DNA of 21,898 nucleotides from a virus, in IMG/VR virus record IMGVR_UViG_3300043772_002424, positions 1-21,898 of that record, one strand, 5' to 3'. A model generated the notes under the pieces. The model saw only the letters and a list, made by a program, of their open reading frames with translations. It did not search any database and was not told the DNA's origin. Positions 8,586 through 15,722 of the stretch are shown in pieces (position 1 is the first letter of the stretch; every line of letters begins with the position of its first letter). The translations under genes were made by a program, and so were the position numbers.

Positions 8586-8998
8586 TTTGATGGAGTATAG
8601 AAAATGTTTTTCCAAGCAAGAGTCGACAAGTCCTTCATGGAAGTGTCGGGCACGCCCATCCAGGGTCGAGCAACAAGACGAGTCGTGCCAAACTGCTGGT
8701 ACTTTCCGTACCGTGTTGTCAGGACCTCGAGCCCGGTACCCTTGGGAACGATCTTGGCGGAGTCTTGCATTTGCCCCGAGTATCGGAGTATGGGTTGACC
8801 CGGGCGAGACCGGTCCTTCCACTCCTTGTACTTGGGACTGAGTGCTTTCCAGGGTCGCCCGGTCTGCGGGTCTCTCTGCTGAGGCCAGAACTTTTTATTG
8901 GCCTGAAGGAGTTTTGTAGCCCACTGCCTCTGGGTGCTGGGCCACCACCTTTCGTTAACGGGTTGAAACCCTCTGCCTTTGATTTCGAAGCTGATCAT
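8582..8998 (-). CDS. Phage virion morphogenesis / tail completion protein (Mu gpG / P2 gpS-like)
   Basis: This 138-aa protein has the layout of the phage virion morphogenesis family (PF05069-type): 'GRPWKALSPKYKEWK' near the N-terminus, 'PILRYSGQMQDSAKI' with the family's L..tG.l..s pattern, then 'YGKYQQFGTTRL' and 'ARPWMGV' in the C-terminal half. Members finish the tail or help join head and tail in Mu- and P2-type phages. ATG 8998 overlaps the upstream frame's stop (TAATG), and its own stop overlaps the next start. Immediate proximity to the tail chaperones and sheath supports the assignment. Confidence 0.8.
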   Translation of the reverse strand: MISFEIKGRGFQPVNERWWPSTQRQWATKLLQANKKFWPQQRDPQTGRPWKALSPKYKEWKDRSRPGQPILRYSGQMQDSAKIVPKGTGLEVLTTRYGKYQQFGTTRLVARPWMGVPDTSMKDLSTLAWKNIFYTPSK

Positions 8999-9423
8999 TA
9001 CCGTTTCCGTGCAGACTTTTTCGCCTCGCTGTTCTCTCGCTCAACGTGTTTCTGAAGAATGTCAACCATGAGAAAGATTTTGCTCATTGGTTGAGTCTCC
9101 AGCCAGTCCATCGAGGAGTCCCACCTCTGCTTACAAAGGTGAAAGCACAGTTCCATCCAGTTCTCGACCGTCAGCAACTTTTCGTTCAGAAGGTTTTCCA
9201 CAACCCATATGAGCACTTTTCTGAAGTCTCGCCCAGGGAGTTCGTCGAGGACCTCCTCATTTAGAAGAAGTCTCTCAATGAGTCCCATGTGACTCCCGCT
9301 GTTCGTTTGCCTAAGGATTTGAGCAAAGTAAAGGTCTTTGGGAGTCAACTCACGAAAGTGGAAAGGACCGTTCCCGTTGACCGTCACCTCATAAGTGAAG
9401 TCCTCGAGGTCCCTGACTGTTAG
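8998..9423 (-). CDS. Tail assembly chaperone frameshift extension (gpGT-like)
   Basis: This frame has a GTG at 9387, with no recognisable ribosome site. It is open upstream to exactly where a -1 slip at CCCAAAC (9423-9429) would enter it from the tail assembly chaperone. The extension is 141 aa from the CTA codon after the slip; the predicted fusion is 108 + 141 = 249 aa. It is helical with aromatic motifs such as 'FHFRELTPKDLYFAQIL' and 'NWMELCFHLCKQRW', and a basic C-terminus. In lambda and many other tailed phages the chaperone is made in two forms by -1 frameshifting, and the long form recruits the tape-measure protein. Standalone translation from GTG is the alternative. No tape measure gene follows here, which is unusual. 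Confidence 0.8.
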   Translation of the reverse strand, partial: LTVRDLEDFTYEVTVNGNGPFHFRELTPKDLYFAQILRQTNSGSHMGLIERLLLNEEVLDELPGRDFRKVLIWVVENLLNEKLLTVENWMELCFHLCKQRWDSSMDWLETQPMSKIFLMVDILQKHVERENSEAKKSARKR

Positions 9424-9746
9424 TTTGGGTCTTCGTCGTCGGCGCCATTTGCCTTGGTGACCAAGTCACTGAGTTTGCGGAAGTCTTTCACGCCAAGGTC
9501 GAGGATCTCCTCGTAGGTGATTTTATCGTCGCCCACAATCAGTCGCTCGATGATGCGCATCCCTTTTTCCACGTCACCGGCCTTGGTGAGGTCCTTTTCC
9601 ATGTAGATCAGGTCACGACCGGTCATCTCCCGGATCGTGATTTCACGACCGTCGGTCAGAGTGGTGCTGAATGTTTCCAGTTTTGTTTGTGCTTTCTTCA
9701 TTTGTTTGGGTTCGGCGTGTGCCACGTCGTCAGAGATTGTCCTCAT
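9420..9746 (-). CDS. Tail assembly chaperone (Mu gp41-like)
   Basis: This 108-aa protein contains 'LTDGREITIREMTGRDLIY', followed by a helical region and 'ITYEEILDLGVKDFRKLSDL'. That is the layout of Mu gp41-type tail assembly chaperones: a beta hairpin with DG, an acidic helix, then a D-F motif. It would coat the tape-measure protein during tail tube assembly. ATG 9746 lies inside the last codons of the 81-aa gene and 24 nt after a GGGTAAAAC motif; an internal ATG at 9701 is an alternative. Its last sense codons form the slippery heptamer CCCAAAC directly before TAA. The C-terminus is acidic ('GADDEDPN'). Confidence 0.85.
   Translation of the reverse strand: MRTISDDVAHAEPKQMKKAQTKLETFSTTLTDGREITIREMTGRDLIYMEKDLTKAGDVEKGMRIIERLIVGDDKITYEEILDLGVKDFRKLSDLVTKANGADDEDPN
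9423..9429 (-). other. Programmed -1 ribosomal frameshift site, CCCAAAC
   Basis: In the chaperone frame the last sense codons read GAC CCA AAC then TAA. This places the canonical X XXY YYZ heptamer C CCA AAC immediately before the stop. A -1 slip gives CCC AAA CTA and continues open through the next 141 codons. Both slipped pairings keep the first two codon positions. A short inverted repeat (AGTC/GACT) around CCTCGAGG lies just downstream and could act as a stimulatory hairpin. Confidence 0.78.
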
Positions 9747-9975
9747 TGTTTTTCTGTGAGAGGTTAGTTAGTTTTACCCGCAAGGCAAATAGGCGGTTCT
9801 CGAGTTCCATGTCCCCGCAACCCGGAGGTAAGGACAGGTAGATGGCATTCGCTTCCCTCCAACTGAACTCCGCGTCTTGCAACCAGTCGTCTGTTAGGCG
9901 ATCTTCAACGTCATCTAACCAGAAACCGACGCAGATTTTGCGAAAGTCGGGGTCCTCAGGAAGCGGAAATGCCAT
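9730..9975 (-). CDS. Unknown 81-aa protein
   Basis: The acidic N-terminal half is rich in Asp and Trp ('GFWLDDVEDRLTDDWLQDAEF'-like segment), followed by a helical region 'ENRLFALRVKLTNLSQK'. No signal peptide, membrane segment or known motif is visible. The ATG overlaps the stop of the 62-aa gene (TAATG), and its own last 17 nt overlap the chaperone start. A GGGTAAAAC motif (9771-9779) is embedded near its 3' end. It is the junction between polymerase operon and tail genes. Function not recognised. Confidence 0.7.
   Translation of the reverse strand: MAFPLPEDPDFRKICVGFWLDDVEDRLTDDWLQDAEFSWREANAIYLSLPPGCGDMELENRLFALRVKLTNLSQKNNEDNL
9771..9779 (-). promoter_or_regulatory. GGGTAAAAC motif copy 4 (before tail chaperone, inside 81-aa gene)
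   Basis: Perfect minus-strand GGGTAAAAC, 24 nt before the chaperone ATG. It lies inside coding sequence, where it encodes R-V-K-L, so it would be an internal start site letting tail genes be expressed apart from the polymerase. Confidence 0.6.
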
Positions 9976-10163
9976 TAGAGTGCTCGAAGCATGTTAACGG
10001 TTTGTTGAACTGAGAAGTAACGCGAGTTGTAAGCGCACTCCACCGAGGAGGGGATCACTCGGTTCTTCTTGTCGTAGGGTACGGTCATGTAGAAAGTGTC
10101 AATGACACCTTGAAACAGAACCACCCCGACATTCTCGACTCGTGACTTTTTGTTTTTGTTCAT
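9975..10163 (-). CDS. Unknown 62-aa basic protein downstream of polymerase
   Basis: The small product begins 'MNKNKKSRVENVGVVLF' and has a mixed beta-like core with several Tyr and Val residues. There is no recognised domain. Its ATG overlaps the polymerase stop codon (TGATG), so it is translationally coupled to the polymerase and probably made in a fixed ratio to it. A replication accessory role is possible from position only. Its stop overlaps the next gene's start (TAATG). Confidence 0.65.
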   Translation of the reverse strand: MNKNKKSRVENVGVVLFQGVIDTFYMTVPYDKKNRVIPSSVECAYNSRYFSVQQTVNMLRAL

Positions 10164-12928
10164 CAGATGACTCCTTTTTTGATGGCGGAATAGCGGTTTG
10201 TTAGTTTGTCGATGGCACCGATCTCGGCAAGTTCGTACATTGAGTACTCAGTGCCAAACGGTTCCTTCTCGCCACCAGGGTTAGACAAGGTGACCGTCTT
10301 TTCCTTGGGTGATTTGCGAAGGCGATCGTCAATCGCAACCGAGGAGAAGTACGCACGGGACAGAGGAAGTTCCGGGATGTCAACAGCAGAGTGGAACAGC
10401 GACCAGGTGTACATGTGAGCAATCTGGAACAGAACAGCAAACTGCTCTGCGTATCGCTCGGGTGTCATGAACCAGATCTCGTCGTGAATGCTGAGCACGA
10501 ACCTTGAGGGAATCTTGTATTCCTCTGCCAACCAGTGCACAGCAGTGAGCATGATTGACAGAATCTCAGCACCGGAGGACTGAATCGTCCAGTTAACTCG
10601 CCCAGTCTTAAAGTCGTCACCGACAGCAGCAGGACGCATCGCGGTCGAGATCTTGGTCCCAAGGCAAGGCAACTGAGGTACTCGTGACTTCATCGCAATC
10701 TCTTCCATGAAGTTGAAGCACCCGGAGTCAAGACCTGCTTCGTACAGACCGTTTTTCTGGGCGCCCTTCTTCTTCTGGATGAGCATGAAGGCAAGTTTCT
10801 TCGCCTCTTCAGGCGTCTTCTCGGGGTACTTGCGACGAATGTAGTTCTGAACGCCACGGACGCCAGCACCGTAAAGGATGGCGAAACCCACAATCTTGGC
10901 AGTGTCACGGTCCACGCCACAGACCTTTGCAAGGGCACTATGCGGGTCTGTGCCTGCCTCCTTGGACCCGCTGAGCACGTTGTACCCGAAGGGTGAGCAC
11001 CCGACGTGCCCGCCCTCCCACTTGTCGCTGTAGATAGACGCGATTTGCATCTCCTGACCGTCGAAGTCAGCGCCGACGATCTTCCAACCGTCAGGTGCCT
11101 GCACTCGTGACTTGAGTTCAGTGCCGATGCGCCAACTCTTTGTGGAGCACATGGTAACCATGAGCGACTCCACGGTGCGACGGGTAACCGTGCCGTGGCA
11201 GAGAATCTCAGGGAGAGTTACGAGGGAGTCAATACCGTGAGGGTTTGCAACCGGAAGGAAAATGCGGTCCATGACTCGCTTACGGACCGAAGTCCAGTAC
11301 GAGACTGCGTTTGCAATCTCAAGAGCACGTTTCGCCTCGGGCAGTTCGCTATTCAGGCGACCCACTTTCATATCGTCCACGAAGTCCTTGCTGAGGACTC
11401 CGCCGACGTTGTCGCCTGTCCCTTTCGGGTGAGGAATCCGTGTAAGGACTCCCTCCTCGTTGTGGAAGCACCACCCCATGTCTTTGGTGCAAGTCATCGG
11501 GGAACCTTCCCAGGTGAGTTTTAGCAACAGGTGAGACAGGTTGGACTTCACACCGATATGTGTCTCAGGGTCTTTGATGAAGGGGCGCACCCAGTTCGGA
11601 ATGCCAGCGTACTTCCCTTTCTCAGTCGCGACAGTCCAGTCCAGTTGAGTTAACCAGGGGTCCCTCTTCCAGTACGAATCGCTCTTCTCAGTCTTCAACC
11701 ACTCGTCGTAGTAAGTCCAAACCAAGTCCTGACAGAGTTTGGTCATTTCTTTGTTGTGACTCTCAAACGTTTTCTCGACGTTTTGAATCCACTCCTCCCA
11801 GTCAGGCACCAAGGGAATGACCGACCCGTTGAGGTGGTAGTGCCCACAGAGTGCCACGAGCGAGGGGGTGGAGTCTAGGTACTTGGGCCAGAGAGCCTGG
11901 AAGAGTTCTGCAGTGTAGAAGGCGTCCTTGACAGCGTAGTCAACTGCCTCGGTCAGCATCTGACGGATCTGACTCAGGTGCGTTGCCTTGACGAAAATGT
12001 CACGAACTGCCTTGTCTTCCTTGCCGAGCTGGAAGGCGTCATCGCCGAAGAACTTGCGCACCTCGTAGACGTGGAAGTTGTACGCAGCAACCAGCGAGTT
12101 GGTGGACCCTTCGTCCAACCACTTCGGTGCATACCTCAGTTTCCGCTTCTCGTCTTCCGTGAGGTTCTCTGGGTCCTTACCTGCCAGAACGTAAAGCCAA
12201 CGTTGACCGCCAGCAAGACCACTGACGCCGATATGAGCAGATAGGGTGTCAAAGTAGAAGTTCTCCGGTTTGGTGCGGTCAAGAGAGTACCCCTCACGAG
12301 CACGCACACGGTCGTAGGAGATGTTGTGACCAACAACGAAACGGTTCTCACCGATTGGAATCAAGTTGTGTTGGTCCCACTGATCCTCAGGAATCGTTGG
12401 ATCAATCAGTTCCGACGCCAACCAGACGTAGGATGCCTTGGCACTCATTGCAGTACCGATGATTGGAAAGGCGCCCGCGTGAACGAAGGTCTCGGTGTCG
12501 TAGGTGAACGCTTTCTCCAAAGGGTAAGGAACGGACTCAGTCTTCCACTTCCCTCGGGACTTTGTGTACCGGGTCCACCCAGGTTTGAACACGAGGACTT
12601 CTGCCGGAGGCACCTCAGGGAGTTTGCAAGTCGAGAACTCGTCAGCAAGTTCCTTGTACTCGCCGACTTGCGCCCGTGCAATCTCTTCAAAGTGAGTCTT
12701 CAGAGTCTCACCCTTGAGTTCGGGGAGAGGCAGCGGACCGTCGTAGAGGTGGTCGGGGTAATCAACGGGAGTCGGGATGTCAAACTCAGACAGCAGGTCC
12801 TCTGCTTTCTGCTTCGCCAGACGACGCATCTCTGGCGGTTTCTGCTTACCAAAAATCCTCGAGTGAGTTTCTTCACTGAGGACCGGATATCCGAGTGGCG
12901 TTTTGCGCATGGACGTTGTGTTTTTCAT
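10163..12928 (-). CDS. Family A DNA polymerase, full-length mitochondrial pol-gamma homologue
   Basis: This 921-aa replicative polymerase with proofreading is colinear with animal POLG, not Pol I or T7 types. The exonuclease is near residues 138-345: Exo I D144/E146 ('TYDTETF'), Exo II D206 ('VVGHNISYDR'), Exo III Y331/D335. The polymerase domain has motif A D621/E626 ('GADFDGQEMQIAS'), motif B R674, K678, F682, Y686 ('RDTAKIVGFAILYGAG'), and motif C D816/E817 ('LSIHDEIWF'). POLG-specific matches include 'PGWTRY', 'CSPFGYNVL', 'RVNWTIQSS', 'DIPELPLSRAYFSSVAIDDRLRK' (first 20 residues decisive) and the SNP near the end. It is shorter than human POLG (1239 aa) because the spacer insertions and mitochondrial leader are missing. 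A TTTACT-15-TATACT promoter lies so close that transcripts from ATG 12928 would be leaderless; ATG 12910 is an alternative start. It heads an operon with two small coupled genes. Confidence 0.97.
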   Translation of the reverse strand: MKNTTSMRKTPLGYPVLSEETHSRIFGKQKPPEMRRLAKQKAEDLLSEFDIPTPVDYPDHLYDGPLPLPELKGETLKTHFEEIARAQVGEYKELADEFSTCKLPEVPPAEVLVFKPGWTRYTKSRGKWKTESVPYPLEKAFTYDTETFVHAGAFPIIGTAMSAKASYVWLASELIDPTIPEDQWDQHNLIPIGENRFVVGHNISYDRVRAREGYSLDRTKPENFYFDTLSAHIGVSGLAGGQRWLYVLAGKDPENLTEDEKRKLRYAPKWLDEGSTNSLVAAYNFHVYEVRKFFGDDAFQLGKEDKAVRDIFVKATHLSQIRQMLTEAVDYAVKDAFYTAELFQALWPKYLDSTPSLVALCGHYHLNGSVIPLVPDWEEWIQNVEKTFESHNKEMTKLCQDLVWTYYDEWLKTEKSDSYWKRDPWLTQLDWTVATEKGKYAGIPNWVRPFIKDPETHIGVKSNLSHLLLKLTWEGSPMTCTKDMGWCFHNEEGVLTRIPHPKGTGDNVGGVLSKDFVDDMKVGRLNSELPEAKRALEIANAVSYWTSVRKRVMDRIFLPVANPHGIDSLVTLPEILCHGTVTRRTVESLMVTMCSTKSWRIGTELKSRVQAPDGWKIVGADFDGQEMQIASIYSDKWEGGHVGCSPFGYNVLSGSKEAGTDPHSALAKVCGVDRDTAKIVGFAILYGAGVRGVQNYIRRKYPEKTPEEAKKLAFMLIQKKKGAQKNGLYEAGLDSGCFNFMEEIAMKSRVPQLPCLGTKISTAMRPAAVGDDFKTGRVNWTIQSSGAEILSIMLTAVHWLAEEYKIPSRFVLSIHDEIWFMTPERYAEQFAVLFQIAHMYTWSLFHSAVDIPELPLSRAYFSSVAIDDRLRKSPKEKTVTLSNPGGEKEPFGTEYSMYELAEIGAIDKLTNRYSAIKKGVI

Positions 12929-12934
12929 GTAAGT

Positions 12935-12961
12935 AGTATAGGGGCGGCTGTTTCTAGTAAA
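12935..12961 (-). promoter_or_regulatory. Candidate promoter of polymerase gene (TTTACT-N15-TATACT)
   Basis: The minus strand carries TTTACT (12956-12961), a 15-bp spacer and TATACT (12935-12940). Only 6 nt separate the hexamer from ATG 12928, so transcription would begin at about the start codon. The architecture recurs before three other genes. Confidence 0.55.
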
Positions 12962-13909
12962 TCACATGGCGACAGCGGACCCACCACCACCACCACTGGT
13001 AGGGGGAGCTTGAAGGTAGCCAATGGGGGGTGCTTTCAGATTGTTGCCTGCCGGGTAGATAAAGGAGTAAGCGATTGCCTGCTGGTTGGCGTTAGGGGGG
13101 TCAAAGGCACTCACCTGAGTTTGAGAGAAGCGACGGGGGGACTGGGCCCAGCGAGGCTCAGCACCGGTGCCTGAGTCTGGGATTACGGTGGCGACAGGGG
13201 CGTAGAAACCGCTGCCTGAGGGGAGTCCGGGGGCCTCCAGAGAGTCTCCAGGAGTGTAGCCGGTTCCAGGGTTCACCAAGGTGAAACTTGTCACGGTTCC
13301 GCCGGTGCCAACAGCGTCAACTTGGCCGACGCCTGTTCCAGGGGTGACTGTGAAGGTGTCGCCCACTCGGTAACCGGTTCCACCAGTTGTTACAGAGGTC
13401 ACTTGTACCAGGAAGCCATTGTTGCTTCTGCCTTGAACCTTCAGTCCGGAGCCTGACCCGGTCAGAGTCACTGTCGTCCTGCCGGCGAAGTTCACGTTAT
13501 TGGAGGAATACCCGGTGCCAGCAGACACGAAAGACACGGCACTTGCTGGGCCCTCGTCGACGCCGACGGGAAGAGTTACCACAATGTCCGCTGTTGCGCC
13601 TGTGCCGGTGCCACCGCTGAGAGCCTCGCCCAGGTAAGTGCCGGGGTCGTAGCCGGAACCGGGAGAAAGCCAGCCGAAGGTGGAAATGCTGCCGGTTTCC
13701 TGGGTGTAGGAATTAACCCGGTACTCAAACGTTACCGGGTCGCCAGGGTTTACCCCGTATCCATTGGGTTGTAAGTTAGTATAATACTCCATGGAGTTGT
13801 TTTGCCATGACCTGTAAGTCGGTGCCAGCACATTCCCGTATTTTGTCAGGTCCGAAGGGCTTAGGAACGACTTTACAAGTTTTGACATTTGGACGGCACG
13901 AGGATTCAT
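12962..13909 (-). CDS. Glycine-rich probable virion protein with GxGY repeats
   Basis: The 315-aa reading starts at ATG 13909, which has AAGGAAG about 5 nt upstream; a GTG at 13924 is upstream in frame. After a helical N-terminal 60 residues the protein becomes Gly/Thr/Val-rich. It has at least four GxGY units ('PGSGYDPGTY', 'AGTGYSSNNV', 'GGTGYRVGDT', 'PGTGYTPGDS'), each followed by short beta strands. Such repeats form beta-rich decoration or fibre domains in phage virions; the same signature is inserted in the tail sheath here. The C-terminus ends in a poly-Gly run after a Pro-rich segment. A GGGTAAAAC motif 24 nt before the start groups it with virion genes. The exact role (head decoration, tail or fibre) cannot be settled. 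Confidence 0.7.
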   Translation of the reverse strand: MNPRAVQMSKLVKSFLSPSDLTKYGNVLAPTYRSWQNNSMEYYTNLQPNGYGVNPGDPVTFEYRVNSYTQETGSISTFGWLSPGSGYDPGTYLGEALSGGTGTGATADIVVTLPVGVDEGPASAVSFVSAGTGYSSNNVNFAGRTTVTLTGSGSGLKVQGRSNNGFLVQVTSVTTGGTGYRVGDTFTVTPGTGVGQVDAVGTGGTVTSFTLVNPGTGYTPGDSLEAPGLPSGSGFYAPVATVIPDSGTGAEPRWAQSPRRFSQTQVSAFDPPNANQQAIAYSFIYPAGNNLKAPPIGYLQAPPTSGGGGGSAVAM

Positions 13910-13933
13910 GCTCACTTCCTTCACACGTAAACT

Positions 13934-13943
13934 GGTTTTACCC
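13934..13943 (-). promoter_or_regulatory. GGGTAAAAC motif copy 5 (before GxGY-repeat protein)
   Basis: Minus-strand GGGTAAAACC between the stop of the 113-aa gene and ATG 13909, 24 nt from the start codon. The spacing is identical to the copy before the tail chaperone. Confidence 0.6.
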
Positions 13944-13945
13944 CT

Positions 13946-14287
13946 CTAGAACTCTAAATCCCAGCAAAGACGGCCCGGCTCCGGGTCGTAAAGTCCGAGG
14001 TTGCGGGCATCGTTGATGGCATCCAGGAGTGCCTTATCATTGTTGAGACGGCGGTGTAAACGTAGTCTCCACAGGCAGTAGGCGCGAGCATTCTTCTCGT
14101 CGGGTTTTTCTTGGTACTTTTGGTAGTATCTCTCAACGGTTTGCACGATGCCGATGCCAACCTTGGCAATGAGGTGGTCCTCATTCGTCAAAGCGCGTAC
14201 CGGTTTGACCTCCTCCCATTGCCCTCGCAGGAGAGGGTCGGCAAGCATCGCCTCTCGAGTTGCTTTGTCTCCGAAGTTTTTCTTCAT
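13946..14287 (-). CDS. Unknown 113-aa basic helical protein
   Basis: The product begins 'MKKNFGDKATREAMLADPLL' and is mostly helical, with 'CLWRLRLHRRLNNDKALLDA' in the C-terminal half. It has no cysteine pairs, membrane segment or catalytic signature that I recognise. It starts 5 nt after the stop of the 264-aa gene, making it the last gene of the three-gene operon starting at 15647. A GGGTAAAAC motif follows its stop, so the next gene is likely transcribed separately. Function unknown. Confidence 0.75.
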   Translation of the reverse strand: MKKNFGDKATREAMLADPLLRGQWEEVKPVRALTNEDHLIAKVGIGIVQTVERYYQKYQEKPDEKNARAYCLWRLRLHRRLNNDKALLDAINDARNLGLYDPEPGRLCWDLEF

Positions 14288-14292
14288 GTCAA

Positions 14293-15087
14293 TCAGAAAG
14301 AGAAGTGCTTGAGTTCAAACTCACGAAGTCCCGTCGTTCCGTAGATCTCGTCCTTGTGCCTGCGGTAGATCTCGTAAGCATCAAAGATTTTTGGAAAGTT
14401 CAGTGGGCGATCACCTGGAGATTCACGCCATAGAAGGATCTCAGGGAGAGACATCGGGACGTCAATGTCCCACTGCTCGTCCCGTGCCCCGTACAGCATC
14501 GGGAGTGCGTCGTTGCGCCACCAGTCAACAATGTACGCAATTGCCTTCTCCCAAGTCTCAGGATCGGTCAGGTGGGTGTCAAACTCTGAGCGAATCCAAG
14601 AAATGTGCTCTAGACCTCGCCTAATCACGACGGAGGTTGCTGTGGGGACGTGCTCGAGGTAGTATGCTTCCTCAGAACCATCTACGACTCGCTCATAGAC
14701 GGCAGGGAAGAGGAATGCCTCTGAAGCAAGGCGGAAGTCGTCGTTGCCTTGGCACATCAAGCGAAGGATAGAGTCCAGGATGGCAACGGTGGCGGCAACA
14801 CGAAGATCAGACTCGCTGACTGCGTCAGGTTTCGCCTTCCCGGAGGACTCTTGACGAAGAAGTTCTAGTTCTCGCTCGAGTCTCCGGACCTCGCGCCCCA
14901 TCTCCCGTTCGATGCGAGTCTTGTAGATCTCTGACTGCGAGATCACGTTCTCGACACGAGTCTCAATCTTTGAGAGTTCGCTCTCGAAGGACTCGAACTC
15001 GCCGCGAAGACTTGAGAGTTTCTTCCTCAGGGAAGTGACGCAAGTTTTGACTTTGTTGGTTGAGTGGAGTATGTTGTCGGATGCCAT
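14293..15087 (-). CDS. Unknown 264-aa protein with N-terminal coiled coil
   Basis: Residues ~10-85 form a long charged heptad-like coiled coil ('LRKKLSSLRGEFESFESELS', 'RRLERELELLRQ'). A globular, Trp- and acid-rich C-terminal domain follows, with segments such as 'ISWIRSEFDTHLTD' and 'MSLPEILLWRESPGDRPLNF'. No enzymatic motif is recognised. The start lies 2 nt after the stop of the 184-aa gene, so the two are probably coupled. It could be a structural or a DNA-associated protein; no evidence here decides. Confidence 0.8.
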   Translation of the reverse strand: MASDNILHSTNKVKTCVTSLRKKLSSLRGEFESFESELSKIETRVENVISQSEIYKTRIEREMGREVRRLERELELLRQESSGKAKPDAVSESDLRVAATVAILDSILRLMCQGNDDFRLASEAFLFPAVYERVVDGSEEAYYLEHVPTATSVVIRRGLEHISWIRSEFDTHLTDPETWEKAIAYIVDWWRNDALPMLYGARDEQWDIDVPMSLPEILLWRESPGDRPLNFPKIFDAYEIYRRHKDEIYGTTGLREFELKHFSF

Positions 15088-15089
15088 TC

Positions 15090-15647
15090 TCAGATTGGTT
15101 TGTAGGTGGCGCGAAGGATGTCTGCCTGGACGTCCAGGATGTCAACGTGGAAGGCGTATTGGCTGTCGGGGTCACTCAGAAGGTGGAAGGCACCTTCGAA
15201 GCGCTCGCCATCAATGGACCGAAGGTACGAGTTGCCAGGGGTTGGCGGTGAGCAGAGCGCAATGTTTCCGTCAAAGTCAGGGTTTGCTTCCACCAGCGAC
15301 TTGACGATTCGGTCATAGATTGCGCTGGCGGCTGCCATTTCGTGGTCGTTGGTGATCTGTGCCTTGATTTCGCCCTCGACTGGTTTGAGTACCGACGCGA
15401 GTCCGGAGTTGAGAGTCATTTGCAACTCTCCCGTGGAGTCGTCGATGCAGAAGCAAACCTCGTCGGCACCCATGCCAAACTCACACTCCTCGGGGTCTTC
15501 GTAGTCGGAGAGTCCGTACTCCATCAACTCATAGAAGGATTGTTTAAGCGTTTCACCGTCAGGGCCGTCAAAGAGGTTGGCAATCGCAAAGAAGATTCTA
15601 GGGTTTGCTAGGAGGCGGTCGACGGGGTAGAAGATCTCGTTAGTCAC
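15090..15647 (-). CDS. Unknown acidic protein, first gene of a three-gene operon
   Basis: The start is GTG 15647, chosen because GGAG lies 8 nt upstream; another GTG at 15656 is in frame but has no spaced ribosome site. The ~185-aa product is acidic, with a Cys-containing stretch 'ADEVCFCIDDSTGEL' and 'LKPVEGEIKAQITNDHEMAAA'-type segments (quoted in part). No domain is recognised. It lies downstream of both a TTTACC-N15-TATACT promoter and a GGGTAAAAC motif, the only gene here with both, so it may be expressed early and late. Confidence 0.75.
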   Translation of the reverse strand: MTNEIFYPVDRLLANPRIFFAIANLFDGPDGETLKQSFYELMEYGLSDYEDPEECEFGMGADEVCFCIDDSTGELQMTLNSGLASVLKPVEGEIKAQITNDHEMAAASAIYDRIVKSLVEANPDFDGNIALCSPPTPGNSYLRSIDGERFEGAFHLLSDPDSQYAFHVDILDVQADILRATYKPI

Positions 15648-15668
15648 AGGTATCACTCCAGCGATTGC

Positions 15669-15695
15669 AGTATAGTGACTTTGGACCCTGGTAAA
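15669..15695 (-). promoter_or_regulatory. Candidate promoter (TTTACC-N15-TATACT) of the 15647 operon
   Basis: The minus strand carries TTTACC (15690-15695), a 15-bp spacer and TATACT (15669-15674), about 21 nt before GTG 15647. It has the same hexamers and spacing as the polymerase promoter. A CCTGG/CCAGG inverted repeat overlaps its upstream edge. Confidence 0.6.
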
Positions 15696-15706
15696 GGGAC
15701 CCAGGT

Positions 15707-15716
15707 GGTTTTACCC
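15707..15716 (-). promoter_or_regulatory. GGGTAAAAC motif copy 6 (after topoisomerase, before 15647 operon)
   Basis: Minus-strand GGGTAAAACC, 6 nt after the topoisomerase stop codon and 59 nt before GTG 15647. It lies just upstream of a TTTACC-N15-TATACT element. Confidence 0.55.
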
Positions 15717-15722
15717 GGTTGC

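Noticed and set aside
8586-8822. N-terminal extension of the 107-aa tail-operon gene
   Set aside because: It is simply another frame of the gpG-like gene; the ATGA overlap at 8582-8585 marks the real start.
12326-13174. A 282-aa plus-strand frame
   Set aside because: It is antisense to the well-supported polymerase and GxGY genes and gives no recognisable protein.
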